From Nodosilinea sp. WJT8-NPBG4 (GTDB lineage Bacteria > Cyanobacteriota > Cyanobacteriia > Phormidesmidales > Phormidesmidaceae), in contig JAHHHQ010000063.1 of the NCBI GenBank assembly GCA_019359285.1, forward strand, positions 1 through 64,000: DNA of 64,000 nt. The letters run 5' to 3'. The notes beneath the pieces were generated by a model. That model was not told the DNA's origin, did not search any database, and was given only the letters and a program-made list of their open reading frames with translations. The position numbers and the translations under genes are program-made. Shown here piece by piece: positions 37,984 to 46,747 of this stretch (the first letter of the stretch is position 1; each line of letters opens with the position of its first letter).

Positions 37984-39135
37984 GTGCTGCTGTCCAAAGG
38001 GTTTGAAATTGAGATGTACACCGGCACCCCCACAGGGGATGTGGTCGGTCTCTCCGATCGGATTGTGGCGGATCTCAATGGTTTTGTGCGCGAGCCCGAC
38101 AGCCGCAACGTTGAGTACACCACACCGCCGCTGTGCCAGTACGAAAAACTGCTGTGCGAGCTAGTGCGCCCCCGCCACGAGCTGCGCCATTACCTCAGGG
38201 GGTTGGGCAACTACACCCTCGTGCCCGGCAGCACCCTGGCCCTTGGAGATACCGATCGCTTCTACCGCTCTGACCCCAGCAACCCCTACCACGCCTACAT
38301 CGAGCAGACCTACGGCACCACCGTAGTCACCGCCAGCGTCCACATCAACATTGGTATCTCGGATCCAGAAATTTTGATGCGGGCCTGTCGCCTGGTGCGG
38401 GTCGAAGCGCCCCTGTACCTGGCCCTCACCGCCTCATCGCCATTTTTGGGCGGGCGAGCGACCGGATCTCACTCCAGCCGCTGGCAGGTGTTTCCCAAAA
38501 CTCCGGCCCATGTCCCCCTGTTTACTAGCCACGCCCACCATATTCAGTGGATGGAAGCCGAGCTAGCGGCAGGCACCATGCAAAACGTGCGCCACCTGTG
38601 GTCCTCGGTGCGGCCCAACGGCGATCGCCGCCCCTACAACCTCAACCGCCTAGAGCTGCGCATTTGTGACCTGATCAGTGACCCTGTAGCGCTACTGGCG
38701 GTGGCAGCCCTGCTCGAAGCGCGCCTGATTCAACTGATCCAAAATCCGGAGTTAGATCCGCTGATCCTGAGTGAGCTGCCGGTCGCTAGCCGCAACAACG
38801 ACCTGGTTGCCCTTACCGACGCCAACGAAATGGCCGCCGCCAGCCGGAGCTTAGAGGCTGAACTGCGCCACTGGCAAGACGGCCGCCCAATTCTGGCCCA
38901 CGATTGGATCCAACAGCTCTACGATGAGGTGTGGCCGATTGCCAAGGCCAATGGTCTCAGCTGCTTCCTCAGCCCGGTGAAGAAAATTTTGCGGGAAGGC
39001 AACGAGGCCCAGCGATGGCTGCGGCAGCACGAAGCCGGGCAGTCAGTGCAACAGGTGATCCAAAATGCGATCGCTGAGGTGGCGGCCAGTGAGGGGATAT
39101 TGGCTCGCGATCTGTGCGAACCCTGTGCCGCCTAG
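37984..39135 (+). CDS. gshA: glutamate-cysteine ligase, cyanobacterial type
   Basis: Makes gamma-glutamylcysteine, the first step of glutathione synthesis. The protein is 383 residues from the GTG at 37984 (LLSKGFEIEMYTG, the start I recognise for this family), which has GAGGA five bases upstream; an upstream in-frame GTG at 37960 adds eight residues. Conserved segments include EYTTPP near 43, HINIGISDPE (about 120), SRWQVFP and NRLELRICD. The family belongs to the carboxylate-amine ligases (GCS2). Confidence 0.87.
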   Translation: MLLSKGFEIEMYTGTPTGDVVGLSDRIVADLNGFVREPDSRNVEYTTPPLCQYEKLLCELVRPRHELRHYLRGLGNYTLVPGSTLALGDTDRFYRSDPSNPYHAYIEQTYGTTVVTASVHINIGISDPEILMRACRLVRVEAPLYLALTASSPFLGGRATGSHSSRWQVFPKTPAHVPLFTSHAHHIQWMEAELAAGTMQNVRHLWSSVRPNGDRRPYNLNRLELRICDLISDPVALLAVAALLEARLIQLIQNPELDPLILSELPVASRNNDLVALTDANEMAAASRSLEAELRHWQDGRPILAHDWIQQLYDEVWPIAKANGLSCFLSPVKKILREGNEAQRWLRQHEAGQSVQQVIQNAIAEVAASEGILARDLCEPCAA

Positions 39136-39375
39136 GGGAAGTTTCGTAGGGTTGGGTCGCGATCGCGGCCTCCCTTAGTAAACATTTACTTATAGGTGCA
39201 ATAAGGAAAGCTTTATTCAGTAGAACCCGATCCCCGCTTTTTCGATCAGTTTTCGAACAGAGTAAAACTACTGAGGGAAGTATTAATAAAATCTATATCC
39301 CCTAGACATTTCCACCGCTGCCCTAAATTCACCCCTCACCCGCTGATCTAGCCCGTTATTTTGGTTTTCCTGACC

Positions 39376-39885
39376 ATGCCCGCAATTGTTTTAGTCACGC
39401 CCCAGATCCCCCCAAACACTGGGAATATCGCCCGTACCTGCGCCGCTACAACTACTCCCCTGCACCTCGTTGGCCCCCTAGGGTTTGACCTCAGCGATCG
39501 CGCCCTCAAACGAGCCGGGCTCGACTACTGGCCCCAAGTCGACCTCACCCTGCACACCGACTGGGATGCTTTCTCTACCCAGCAGCGTCAGCAGGGAGGG
39601 CGAACCATTGGCTTTAGTACCTCTGGGCGATGTAGCTATACAGAATTGACCTATCGCACCGATGACTGGCTCCTATTTGGTAGCGAAACCGAAGGACTTC
39701 CTAAGACAGTCTTAGCTACCTGTGACGAAACTGCCTACATCCCTATGGATCGTGCCGTTGTGCGCAGCCTCAACCTCTCCGTGAGCGCCGCTATAGCCCT
39801 TTATGAGACCCTGCGCCAGCTTCACCTCTTCCACCCACGCTCCACACCAGGCATTGCCGATAACAAAGACCCAGCTCAGCTTTGA
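39376..39885 (+). CDS. trmL: tRNA (cytidine(34)-2'-O)-methyltransferase
   Basis: A 169-residue SPOUT methyltransferase that methylates the wobble nucleotide of some tRNA-Leu species. The trefoil-knot SAM site is formed by the opening QIPPNTGNIARTC, the middle FGSETEGLP and the final RSLNLSVSAAIALYETLRQ. The ATG at 39376 fits the family start MPAIVLVTPQ. Stands alone on the plus strand. Confidence 0.93.
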   Translation: MPAIVLVTPQIPPNTGNIARTCAATTTPLHLVGPLGFDLSDRALKRAGLDYWPQVDLTLHTDWDAFSTQQRQQGGRTIGFSTSGRCSYTELTYRTDDWLLFGSETEGLPKTVLATCDETAYIPMDRAVVRSLNLSVSAAIALYETLRQLHLFHPRSTPGIADNKDPAQL

Positions 39886-40669
39886 GGGTTAGGGCAGACC
39901 CTAGCCAATCAAAATTTGATAAAGGCTACATTTAGGACCTAGGGCGCAATGCACAATGGTTGATAGCTATTGAGTAATGTCATCCCATAGATCACTAAGC
40001 TGAGCTATCAAGCCTACGGTGCAATTCACTCTGTGCGCTTAGAGGGGTGAAACCCCCAACGCGAGCGTTTTCAGCGCAAAACCGCGTTAAAAAGTCAGCA
40101 ATAAAAATAAGCGGTTTCCGAGGATACAAAATTGGGCTAGTCGAGATAAGAAATTCGTATAACTTACTTTGATGGTTTCTGTCTCGACATCTGCCATTGG
40201 TTATAGAGGTCTAATCGCATGTTTTCCCCTATGGGTGATCAGCCCAGTGGGCAAAGGGTTTGCGGTTCTAACCACAGTTGTTTATGCCCCTAGAAACCAG
40301 GCAGACGCTACAGTTAGTCGGCTCAGTCAAGCCCAAACAATACGCTTGCCAAATACTTTTTTTTGAGGTTAAACGTTTATGTTGTGGTCATCAAGTTCCC
40401 GGTCACGAGCCTAGTGTTCAGGGAAATGACAGAGAACCCCTGGGTATTGATTTTCGTGTTAAGTCATGTAAACTTGCCTAGGTTGCCGAAAGCAGGGTAA
40501 TGTTACCTAGCCCGAGGCGTTAATCTGTCGATCCGTTGTTGTTCTTCTGCTAACACCTTGCCTTGTTGCTCCCCTAGCGATAGAGTTTCTGCCAACTGGC
40601 GGTGCCTCCATCAGGTGGGTAGTGGGGCTTTCATAGGTTGTTAAGCGCTGGTTTACAGGAGGTCGTTCC
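39886..40669. other. long intergenic region upstream of the LysM/M23 gene
   Basis: About 780 bases without a credible protein gene; a GTG-type 65-codon frame near 40169 has no family features. The last 190 bases form a structured leader with the riboswitch candidate at about 40481-40580. The segment 40000-40200 is AT-rich and may hold promoters. No repeat is visible. Confidence 0.45.
40481..40580 (+). promoter_or_regulatory. possible c-di-AMP (ydaO/yuaA) riboswitch
   Basis: The leader of the LysM/M23 gene holds, in order, GGTTGCCGAA (40481-40490), GTTAATCTG (40519-40527) and GCTAAC (40549-40554). The same three blocks, in the same order, occur in ydaO-class c-di-AMP riboswitches as I remember them, and that class often controls cell-wall hydrolase genes. 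Pairing of the first block with a 3' partner could not be shown by eye and the core GGGGAACC segment is not clear, so this remains a proposal. Confidence 0.4.
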
Positions 40670-42871
40670 TTGAAACGCGTAGTTCCCCAAGAGTCTGAAG
40701 CTGATTGCCTGCCCTCTAGTTTGAGCAGCGCTCAATCTGAGCCTTCAGGAGGTTATCGTCGAGTGCAAACCTCGGCAGCCATGCTGGGCATAGCCCTATC
40801 TTTCGGAGCTTCTGCTCCGTTTTTCACTGAGCCAGAATTGGCTCTAGCTGCCGACGGCACAAACCTGACGGTTTTACCTGCGGCCGATCGGGGTCAACCC
40901 GAGACGCCCAAGATGGTGCCTGCCGAGACAACCTCGGCCTCGTCTTACCACACCGTTGAAGCAGGGGAAAGCCTTTGGCAAATTGCTGCCCAGCATGAGG
41001 CCGATGTTAAAGCCATCAAGGTGGCCAACGGCATTGCTGGTGACGATGTACTACGGGTTGGGCAGGTTATTCGGGTTCCTGCCGTAGGAATGGCCAGTTT
41101 GACTGCTAGCGCCGATGTCTCTCGTTTGGCTCTCAAAGCCAGTGCTGCTGGGGGCGTCGGTGGTGATTTAGCAACTGCTAGCGGCCTGTTGCCCACCAGC
41201 GACATACCCACAGTGGGTGAACTGGAGAAAGCTTGGCAGCTAGAGGATGCTCTGGCTCTCAAGACTGAAGATGAACTGTCCGAAGAAGAGCTCGCTGCGG
41301 CTAACCTAGACAAGCTTTCTCCAGAAGAACTTGCGCTTTCCTCAGAAGAACTTGAAACTAGCGCTGAAGACAGCGTTTCTAACTCACTCCCCCTAGCTGC
41401 GCTCCCCACCCTTGAGCAAGAGGCTCTCCAGGAATCTGCGGCAGGTTCAACCGCTGACGTTCAGCCAGCCGCCGCCATTCAGCAAATGGCTAAGGTCGAC
41501 GAGGCAACCAGTCAAGAAGCCAGCGCAACGGCTGAGCCAGTTGAGGCCTTTGCTAGTTTGCCGCTCCACCAGGAAGAAGGCGAGCGTCCTGTCGCTACCG
41601 CCCAGTCGCTACAGCCTGCTACAGCTACCAACACCCCAGCTCCTGCAGAGACTACCAGCACTGCGGCCCAAGAGGTCAAGAAAAATATTACTGTAGCGGC
41701 ACTGCCCCCAACAACAGCGCCGGCCACTTCAACCGCTGAGGTTAGTACCGTACGGTCCTACCAGGTTAAACCGGGCGACACTCTGTGGTCGATTGCTTCT
41801 CGCAACGGCATCACCCTAGATGAGCTTCTTAGCCACAACAACGCTGTTAACCAGCCTGAAGCTCTATCAGTCGGCGACAGCCTAAGCCTTCCCCTAGCCT
41901 CAGCGACCGAAGAAGCGGTTAGCTCACCTTCCAGCGGTTTAGCAGCTGCTCCTAGAACCCGTGAGCAGGCTATTCAAGATCACTTAGCCCGCATCCGTGA
42001 GTCCAATAGCAGTCAGGTTAACCGCGACGAACTCAATGCGCGAATTCGTGAGGCTCGTCAAGAGCTTGAGCGCAGCCGTGTCACCAATGAAGCCCCAGAG
42101 ACTGCCGCTTTGGAGTATCACAGCCCTGAGCCAGCGGCTGTGGCTTCCACCGCAGTAGGTGGACCTGAACCTGCTAACGCGACAGCTCTAGCCGCTAGGG
42201 AAGGTGCCCAAACCCTTGCATCGCCTGCTGCTGATTCTGATTGGACAGTTACCGATGCCGCCAAAGATCAGGTTCAGCCGATTGCAGCCTTGAACCCAGC
42301 AGATGAGGCTGTAGTCGATGAGCCTGAGCAGGTAGATGCTGCGGCTCCTCCTAGCCAGTTGCTAGCGGCGGCTCCTCTGAGTGCTGATGCCTATCGGGTT
42401 TCGCCGAGCATGCCAGTCGGGCAGACTGTATCTCCCAATATGCCGATGATGCCAGGTGCAAACGAGTTTTTACCCGAAGCGCCTCGTCTTTCCAACGGCT
42501 ATGTTTGGCCTACCCGTGGCACCCTAACTTCCGGCTACGGCTGGCGTTGGGGCCGCATGCACCGCGGTGTCGACATTGCTGGCCCAGTCGGAACTCCGAT
42601 TGTGGCGGCAGCACCGGGGGTGGTCGCGCGATCGGGTTGGAATTCTGGCGGCTATGGCAATCTGGTGGATATCCGTCACGCCGACGGCAGTTTGACTCGC
42701 TATGCCCACAACAGCCGTTTGCTGGTGCGTGAGGGGCAGCAAGTGAGCCAGGGGCAGCAGATCGCTGAGATGGGTAGCACAGGCTACAGCACTGGCCCTC
42801 ACCTTCACTTTGAGGTGCACTTGCCTAGCAACGGTGCCGTTAACCCTATGGCCTACCTACCCGATCGCTAG
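40670..42871 (+). CDS. LysM and M23 peptidase-domain cell-wall hydrolase
   Basis: A 733-residue secreted protein acting on peptidoglycan. After the N-terminal region (signal-like segment about 39-62) come LysM 1 (about 95-137), a long Ala/Glu/Ser/Thr-rich linker, LysM 2 (about 365-408), another linker and a C-terminal M23 endopeptidase domain (about 620-733) with zinc ligands HRGVD and HLHFEVH. The start is a TTG with AGGAGG seven bases upstream. Control through a c-di-AMP leader is possible. A strong terminator follows. Confidence 0.93.
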   Translation: MKRVVPQESEADCLPSSLSSAQSEPSGGYRRVQTSAAMLGIALSFGASAPFFTEPELALAADGTNLTVLPAADRGQPETPKMVPAETTSASSYHTVEAGESLWQIAAQHEADVKAIKVANGIAGDDVLRVGQVIRVPAVGMASLTASADVSRLALKASAAGGVGGDLATASGLLPTSDIPTVGELEKAWQLEDALALKTEDELSEEELAAANLDKLSPEELALSSEELETSAEDSVSNSLPLAALPTLEQEALQESAAGSTADVQPAAAIQQMAKVDEATSQEASATAEPVEAFASLPLHQEEGERPVATAQSLQPATATNTPAPAETTSTAAQEVKKNITVAALPPTTAPATSTAEVSTVRSYQVKPGDTLWSIASRNGITLDELLSHNNAVNQPEALSVGDSLSLPLASATEEAVSSPSSGLAAAPRTREQAIQDHLARIRESNSSQVNRDELNARIREARQELERSRVTNEAPETAALEYHSPEPAAVASTAVGGPEPANATALAAREGAQTLASPAADSDWTVTDAAKDQVQPIAALNPADEAVVDEPEQVDAAAPPSQLLAAAPLSADAYRVSPSMPVGQTVSPNMPMMPGANEFLPEAPRLSNGYVWPTRGTLTSGYGWRWGRMHRGVDIAGPVGTPIVAAAPGVVARSGWNSGGYGNLVDIRHADGSLTRYAHNSRLLVREGQQVSQGQQIAEMGSTGYSTGPHLHFEVHLPSNGAVNPMAYLPDR

Positions 42872-42895
42872 ATGGTTGAGCCATAGTTTATTAGC

Positions 42896-42926
42896 GCGGG
42901 CTGGCATTGCTGCTGGCCCGCTTTTT
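42896..42926 (+). terminator. rho-independent terminator after the LysM/M23 gene
   Basis: GCGGGC and GCCCGC pair across a 14-base loop and are followed by TTTTT, 25 bases past the stop codon. Confidence 0.8.
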
Positions 42927-43051
42927 GTGGAATATTTTCTATCAAAAAAATGCTGATACAGCTTGGTGTGGTGACTAATTCTGTGATAGATTCATTAACT
43001 GTTGGTTGGACTAATAGGGCTATGCCCTAGGTAAGGAAAATCCGATGCTAC

Positions 43052-43123
43052 GGCTCAGTAGCTCAGTGGTAGAGCAGGGGACTCATAAGCCCTTGGTCGC
43101 AGGTTCAAATCCCGCCTGAGCCA
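43052..43123 (+). tRNA. tRNA-Met (anticodon CAT)
   Basis: A 72-base tRNA. The acceptor stem GGCTCAG/CTGAGCC is perfect, with discriminator A at 43123; the D arm is GCTC-AGTGGTA-GAGC; the anticodon loop is CTCATAA with anticodon CAT; the T loop is TTCAAAT. CCA is not encoded beyond the terminal A. Two stem positions are unpaired: A with G next to the anticodon loop and A with C in the T stem. Elongator Met is likeliest; a lysidine-modified tRNA-Ile is possible because both share the CAT anticodon. Confidence 0.88.
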
Positions 43124-43326
43124 TTCTTAACGGTTCAATAGTCTGTCCAGCAAGCGTTTGGTCTAGCTTTTGCTTAGGTTCGGTTGGGGCAATGCCTTAA
43201 AAGGCTTTAGCACTCTGTATGTATGGTAAAGCCGAGAGCGGACAAGGACACCAGGGAGGGTTTTCTTTGGCCAAAGGACTATGATGGTACTGCGCAACGG
43301 CGGTAAGACCTTGAGGGAATGAGTTC

Positions 43327-43932
43327 ATGGCTGAGATGAGAGATGACTGTTTGCGGGTTGGCCAAATGGCGCCTGACTTCAGTGCCACTGCCGTAGTCGA
43401 TCAGAACTTCAAGATTGTTAAGCTATCCGATTACCGGGGCCGATATGTGGTCCTATTTTTTTATCCCCTCGATTTCACCTTCGTATGCCCTACAGAGATT
43501 GCGGCCTTTAGCGATCGCTACGGTGAGTTTAAGGCTCTCAACGCCGAGATTTTAGGCATCTCTGTAGACAGTGAATTTGCCCACCTAGCATGGATTCAGA
43601 CTGAGCGTAAGCTGGGCGGGGTGGGGGATCTCAATTACCCCTTAGTGTCTGATATTAAAAAAGACATCAGCGCTGCCTACAACGTGCTCGACCCCGATAG
43701 TGGGGTAGCGCTGCGGGGCTTGTTCATTATCGATCGAGACGGTGTACTCCAGCACGCCACCATCAACAACCTGGCCTTTGGCCGTAAGGTCGACGAAACC
43801 CTGCGCGTCTTACAGGCCATCCAGCATGTGCAGGCTAACCCCGATGAAGTTTGCCCGGTTGACTGGCAACCTGGAGATAAAACTATGGTTCCTGACCCAA
43901 TCAAGGCACGGGAATTCTTTGCTGGGGTCTAG
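43327..43932 (+). CDS. 2-Cys peroxiredoxin
   Basis: A thioredoxin-dependent peroxidase of the typical 2-Cys class. The 201-residue protein carries the peroxidatic cysteine in DFTFVCPTE (C54) and the resolving cysteine in PDEVCPVDW, with the later [10 protein letters not shown] catalytic Arg region. This is a full-length AhpC/Prx1-type protein, as widespread in cyanobacterial chloroplast-like antioxidant systems. It is followed 57 bases downstream by a degenerate relative. Confidence 0.96.
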   Translation: MAEMRDDCLRVGQMAPDFSATAVVDQNFKIVKLSDYRGRYVVLFFYPLDFTFVCPTEIAAFSDRYGEFKALNAEILGISVDSEFAHLAWIQTERKLGGVGDLNYPLVSDIKKDISAAYNVLDPDSGVALRGLFIIDRDGVLQHATINNLAFGRKVDETLRVLQAIQHVQANPDEVCPVDWQPGDKTMVPDPIKAREFFAGV

Positions 43933-43989
43933 CGACCCCGTGGCGATCGCCCCTGCTATGCCGCTGTTGTATTGTCATTTTTTGGCCTG

Positions 43990-44526
43990 ATGACCCCGAT
44001 CGCGCCACTACCAGACCAGGCTACTCCCTGGCGCTATTGGCTGCCGTTGCCCCCTCGTTTAGGCCTGCCCCTCGGCCAGATATGCCTCGACTTTGCCCTA
44101 TGGGATGTCACCTACCAGCGCACCGTGCGCCTGGCTAACTGGCGAGGTAAGCAACCGGTGGTCTTGCTCTTTTGTCGCCTCCTGGCAGAGGTGGCCTACA
44201 GCCCTCAGCGGTACGCCTCGCTGGTGGCGTTTAATCAGGCCTACGATCAGTTTCGCAACGCTGGGGCCGAAGTGTTGGCGATCGGCCATCAGCCCCAGCG
44301 TCAAGCTCAGGCAGCGGTAGAAGATTTGAGCTTAAAATTGCCGCTGCTATGTGACCCCACGGGAGCGAGCTTTCGCGCTTACCACACTGGGCAAGCGTTG
44401 GGCGCACCCCTGCCGGCGCAGTTTGTGCTAGACGCTCAGGGAAGACTGCGTTACTGCCACCTGTTTTCGCTGCTGCACCCAACTACATCGCCAGAAACGC
44501 TGCTAGCTGCCCTAAGTAGGCTTTAG
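43990..44526 (+). CDS. peroxiredoxin-like protein lacking the catalytic cysteine
   Basis: A 178-residue protein with the thioredoxin-fold order of AhpC/TSA proteins (LANWRGKQPVVLLF, then EVLAIGHQP and the FVLDAQGRLRY strand). Where the peroxidatic cysteine should lie (F-x-C-P-T-E), the sequence reads LLAEVAYSPQRYASL, so the T-x-x-C site is missing; only unrelated Cys at FCRLL and LLCDP remain. It may be a regulatory or structural relative. The start ATG at 43990 was preferred over a TTG at 43972. It follows the 2-Cys peroxiredoxin gene. Confidence 0.75.
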   Translation: MTPIAPLPDQATPWRYWLPLPPRLGLPLGQICLDFALWDVTYQRTVRLANWRGKQPVVLLFCRLLAEVAYSPQRYASLVAFNQAYDQFRNAGAEVLAIGHQPQRQAQAAVEDLSLKLPLLCDPTGASFRAYHTGQALGAPLPAQFVLDAQGRLRYCHLFSLLHPTTSPETLLAALSRL

Positions 44527-45735
44527 CTAGCTCTGGATGGCTGTAGAAGCTGCTAGGGCTTGCTCTACGGCGATGCGGGGTAGACGATGCTTAAAGCCAC
44601 AGAGAATTTCCCAGCTGATGGTATTGGCCATGGCAGCCCAATCGTCAGGGCTAATGGTATGGTGCCCGTCGCGGCCGAGGAGGGTAACGACATCGCCCTC
44701 TTGCAGGTTAGGGATATCGCTGACATCCAGCATGAGCTGATCCATCGTGATGGCGCCGATTTGCTGGGCTAGGCGGCCTTTGACCATGACCTGTAGCCGG
44801 TTGGAGAGCACCCGCGGCACCCCGTCGGCGTAGCCAATGCCGACCACCGCCAGGCGGAGGGGGCGATCGCACACGTATTGATGGCCATAGCTAATGCCGG
44901 TACCGGCAGGCACATCCTTGAGATGGGTGATCCGGGCTTTGACCTGCATGACCGGCTGTAGGTCGAGCCGCGATTGCAAATGAGGAGCTGGGTAAAGGCC
45001 ATAGAGCCCGAGACCAACTCGCACCAGGTCGTAGTGTAGGGCAGGGTCAGCCAGGGTGGCAGCGGTGTTGGCCAAGTGCAGCCGGGGAGGAAGCAACTGC
45101 TGCTGTTGAAGGTGCCCCAGCGCCGCCTTAAACCGCTGCTGCTGCTGCTGCATAACGGTAGGGTCGGGGCTATCGGCGGTGGCCAGGTGAGAGTAAAGAC
45201 TGTCGATTTTGAGGTGGGGCAACTGCCGCACAAACTTAGCAAAGTCTACGGCCTCGGCCCAGGGAAACCCTAGACGGGTCATGCCAGTGTCGATCTTGAG
45301 GTGAACTCCCACTGGACGGGACGCGGCTTGCCCGGAGAGCGTGTTGGAGAAGACTAAGGCCTGTTTGGGGTTTACCAGGGTGGGTTGGAGGCGCCAATGG
45401 GCGATCGCCTGCATTTCTTCGGTGCTGTTGACCGCCCCCATCACCAAAATTGGTGCCTGAATGCCTGCGGCTCGCAGCTCAATTCCCTCGGGGACGGTGG
45501 CTACGCCAAGCCAGGTGGCCCCAGCTTGCAACGCCGTTTGGGCAACGGTGACGGCACCATGGCCGTAGGCATCGGCCTTAACCACTGCCATCAGCTGGGT
45601 GGTGGCGGGCAGCAACCCTCTAAACTGGCGCACGTTGTGCTGCAGCGCCGCCAGGTTGATTTCAACCCAGGCACGGCAGCAGCGCATGGGTTCCAAACTT
45701 GGGGCTAGGCTTGGAGTGTGATCCCAACTCAGCAT
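44527..45735 (-). CDS. alr: alanine racemase
   Basis: A PLP enzyme that makes D-alanine for peptidoglycan. The 402-residue protein has the PLP-lysine in MAVVKADAYGHG (about 49-60), a GISYGHQY tyrosine region (about 271) and the C-terminal TMDQLMLDVS segment. It is full length, with a 20-residue N-terminal extension. The 3' end abuts the convergent peroxiredoxin-like gene. Confidence 0.95.
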   Translation of the reverse strand: MLSWDHTPSLAPSLEPMRCCRAWVEINLAALQHNVRQFRGLLPATTQLMAVVKADAYGHGAVTVAQTALQAGATWLGVATVPEGIELRAAGIQAPILVMGAVNSTEEMQAIAHWRLQPTLVNPKQALVFSNTLSGQAASRPVGVHLKIDTGMTRLGFPWAEAVDFAKFVRQLPHLKIDSLYSHLATADSPDPTVMQQQQQRFKAALGHLQQQQLLPPRLHLANTAATLADPALHYDLVRVGLGLYGLYPAPHLQSRLDLQPVMQVKARITHLKDVPAGTGISYGHQYVCDRPLRLAVVGIGYADGVPRVLSNRLQVMVKGRLAQQIGAITMDQLMLDVSDIPNLQEGDVVTLLGRDGHHTISPDDWAAMANTISWEILCGFKHRLPRIAVEQALAASTAIQS

Positions 45736-45917
45736 TGTGTTCCTCCTTCACCACCGGGGCTAGCGCCTCATCATAGCGCCAGAATTGGCCACCAGATGTG
45801 CCAACGCTACCCCAAGATACCGATCCCAGGACAGTCTACCAGAGGTCAAAACCCTCAATTTAGCTTCTGTGCTAACATCAATCCAAATATTCTTTAGCCA
45901 ATTATCCGCGCATTCGA

Positions 45918-46418
45918 ATGGGTAAGGTTCTGGTGCTCAACGCCTCCTATGAACCGCTCAACATTACGAGCTGGCGTCGGGCTGTCGTCCTTATTATTAA
46001 GGGTAAGGCGGAGCGGGTTGAGCATAACGGCAAGTTTGTCTACGCCGATTTTCCGCTGCCGACGGTGATACGCCTGCGCCACTACGTGCGGGTGCCCTAT
46101 AAAGATATACCACTCACTCGGCGCAACCTGCTCCAGCGCGACAATCACACCTGCCAGTACTGCGCCTACAGCGGCGATGGGCTCACCCTCGACCACGTGA
46201 TACCCCGATCGCGTGGCGGCGGCGACACCTGGGAAAACATGGTGGCCGCCTGCGTCCGCTGCAACGTGAAAAAGGGCAACCGCACCCCGCGGGAGGCCAA
46301 CATGCCACTCTTTAGCCAACCCCGTAAGCCCCACAGCAGCCTCTACTTTGAGGTGACGCGGCAAATTCACAGCGGCGTACACCAGGAGTGGAAGAAGTAC
46401 GTCATTGGCATCTCATGA
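45918..46418 (+). CDS. HNH endonuclease family protein
   Basis: A 166-residue protein with an HNH domain (about 85-130): RDNHTCQYC begins the zinc site, LTLDHVIPRSRGGGDTWENMVAACVRCN gives the catalytic H-x(n)-N-x(n)-H core and second cysteine pair. The N-terminal VLNASYEPLNITSWRRAVVLI is typical of a cyanobacterial family. It is probably not a mobile intron nuclease, as nothing points to an intron here. Its role is not known. Confidence 0.9.
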   Translation: MGKVLVLNASYEPLNITSWRRAVVLIIKGKAERVEHNGKFVYADFPLPTVIRLRHYVRVPYKDIPLTRRNLLQRDNHTCQYCAYSGDGLTLDHVIPRSRGGGDTWENMVAACVRCNVKKGNRTPREANMPLFSQPRKPHSSLYFEVTRQIHSGVHQEWKKYVIGIS

Positions 46419-46747
46419 CTGCGCTAAGAGTAGCCGACGGCTTCGATGCTGTGCCACCGGCTAGACTCATCCTTTGAAGTGCAGCCTCAGGGTCATGGAA
46501 ATGTGAAATCTTATGGCCTGATAACCGTCAGCACAAGACTCTATCGGGTGACTCTAGCAGTTCCGCTGCAATTTGCGATAATGAGATAGTGCCACAGCGC
46601 TATTGACAGCGCTTTTGAATCAAGACGATGGTGAGCCAAGCGGGTTGACGTTAGCTCCCCTAACGCCGTTGAGGTCGATCCCTTGTCTTTGCACTAAGGG
46701 GCTATGTCTAACTACCATCGAGCGCGCTGTCGCACAAGGAATTGCCC
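46419..46747. other. intergenic region of 329 bases
   Basis: Lies between the HNH and DHH genes, both on the plus strand. GATAATGA near 46577 could be a -10 box. The 3' end includes an AAGGA ribosome-binding site for the DHH gene. Nothing else is recognised. Confidence 0.35.

Noticed and set aside
40169-40366. A 65-residue frame in the leader region of the LysM/M23 gene
   Set aside because: Composition and position fit untranslated leader or promoter DNA; no recognisable protein features.
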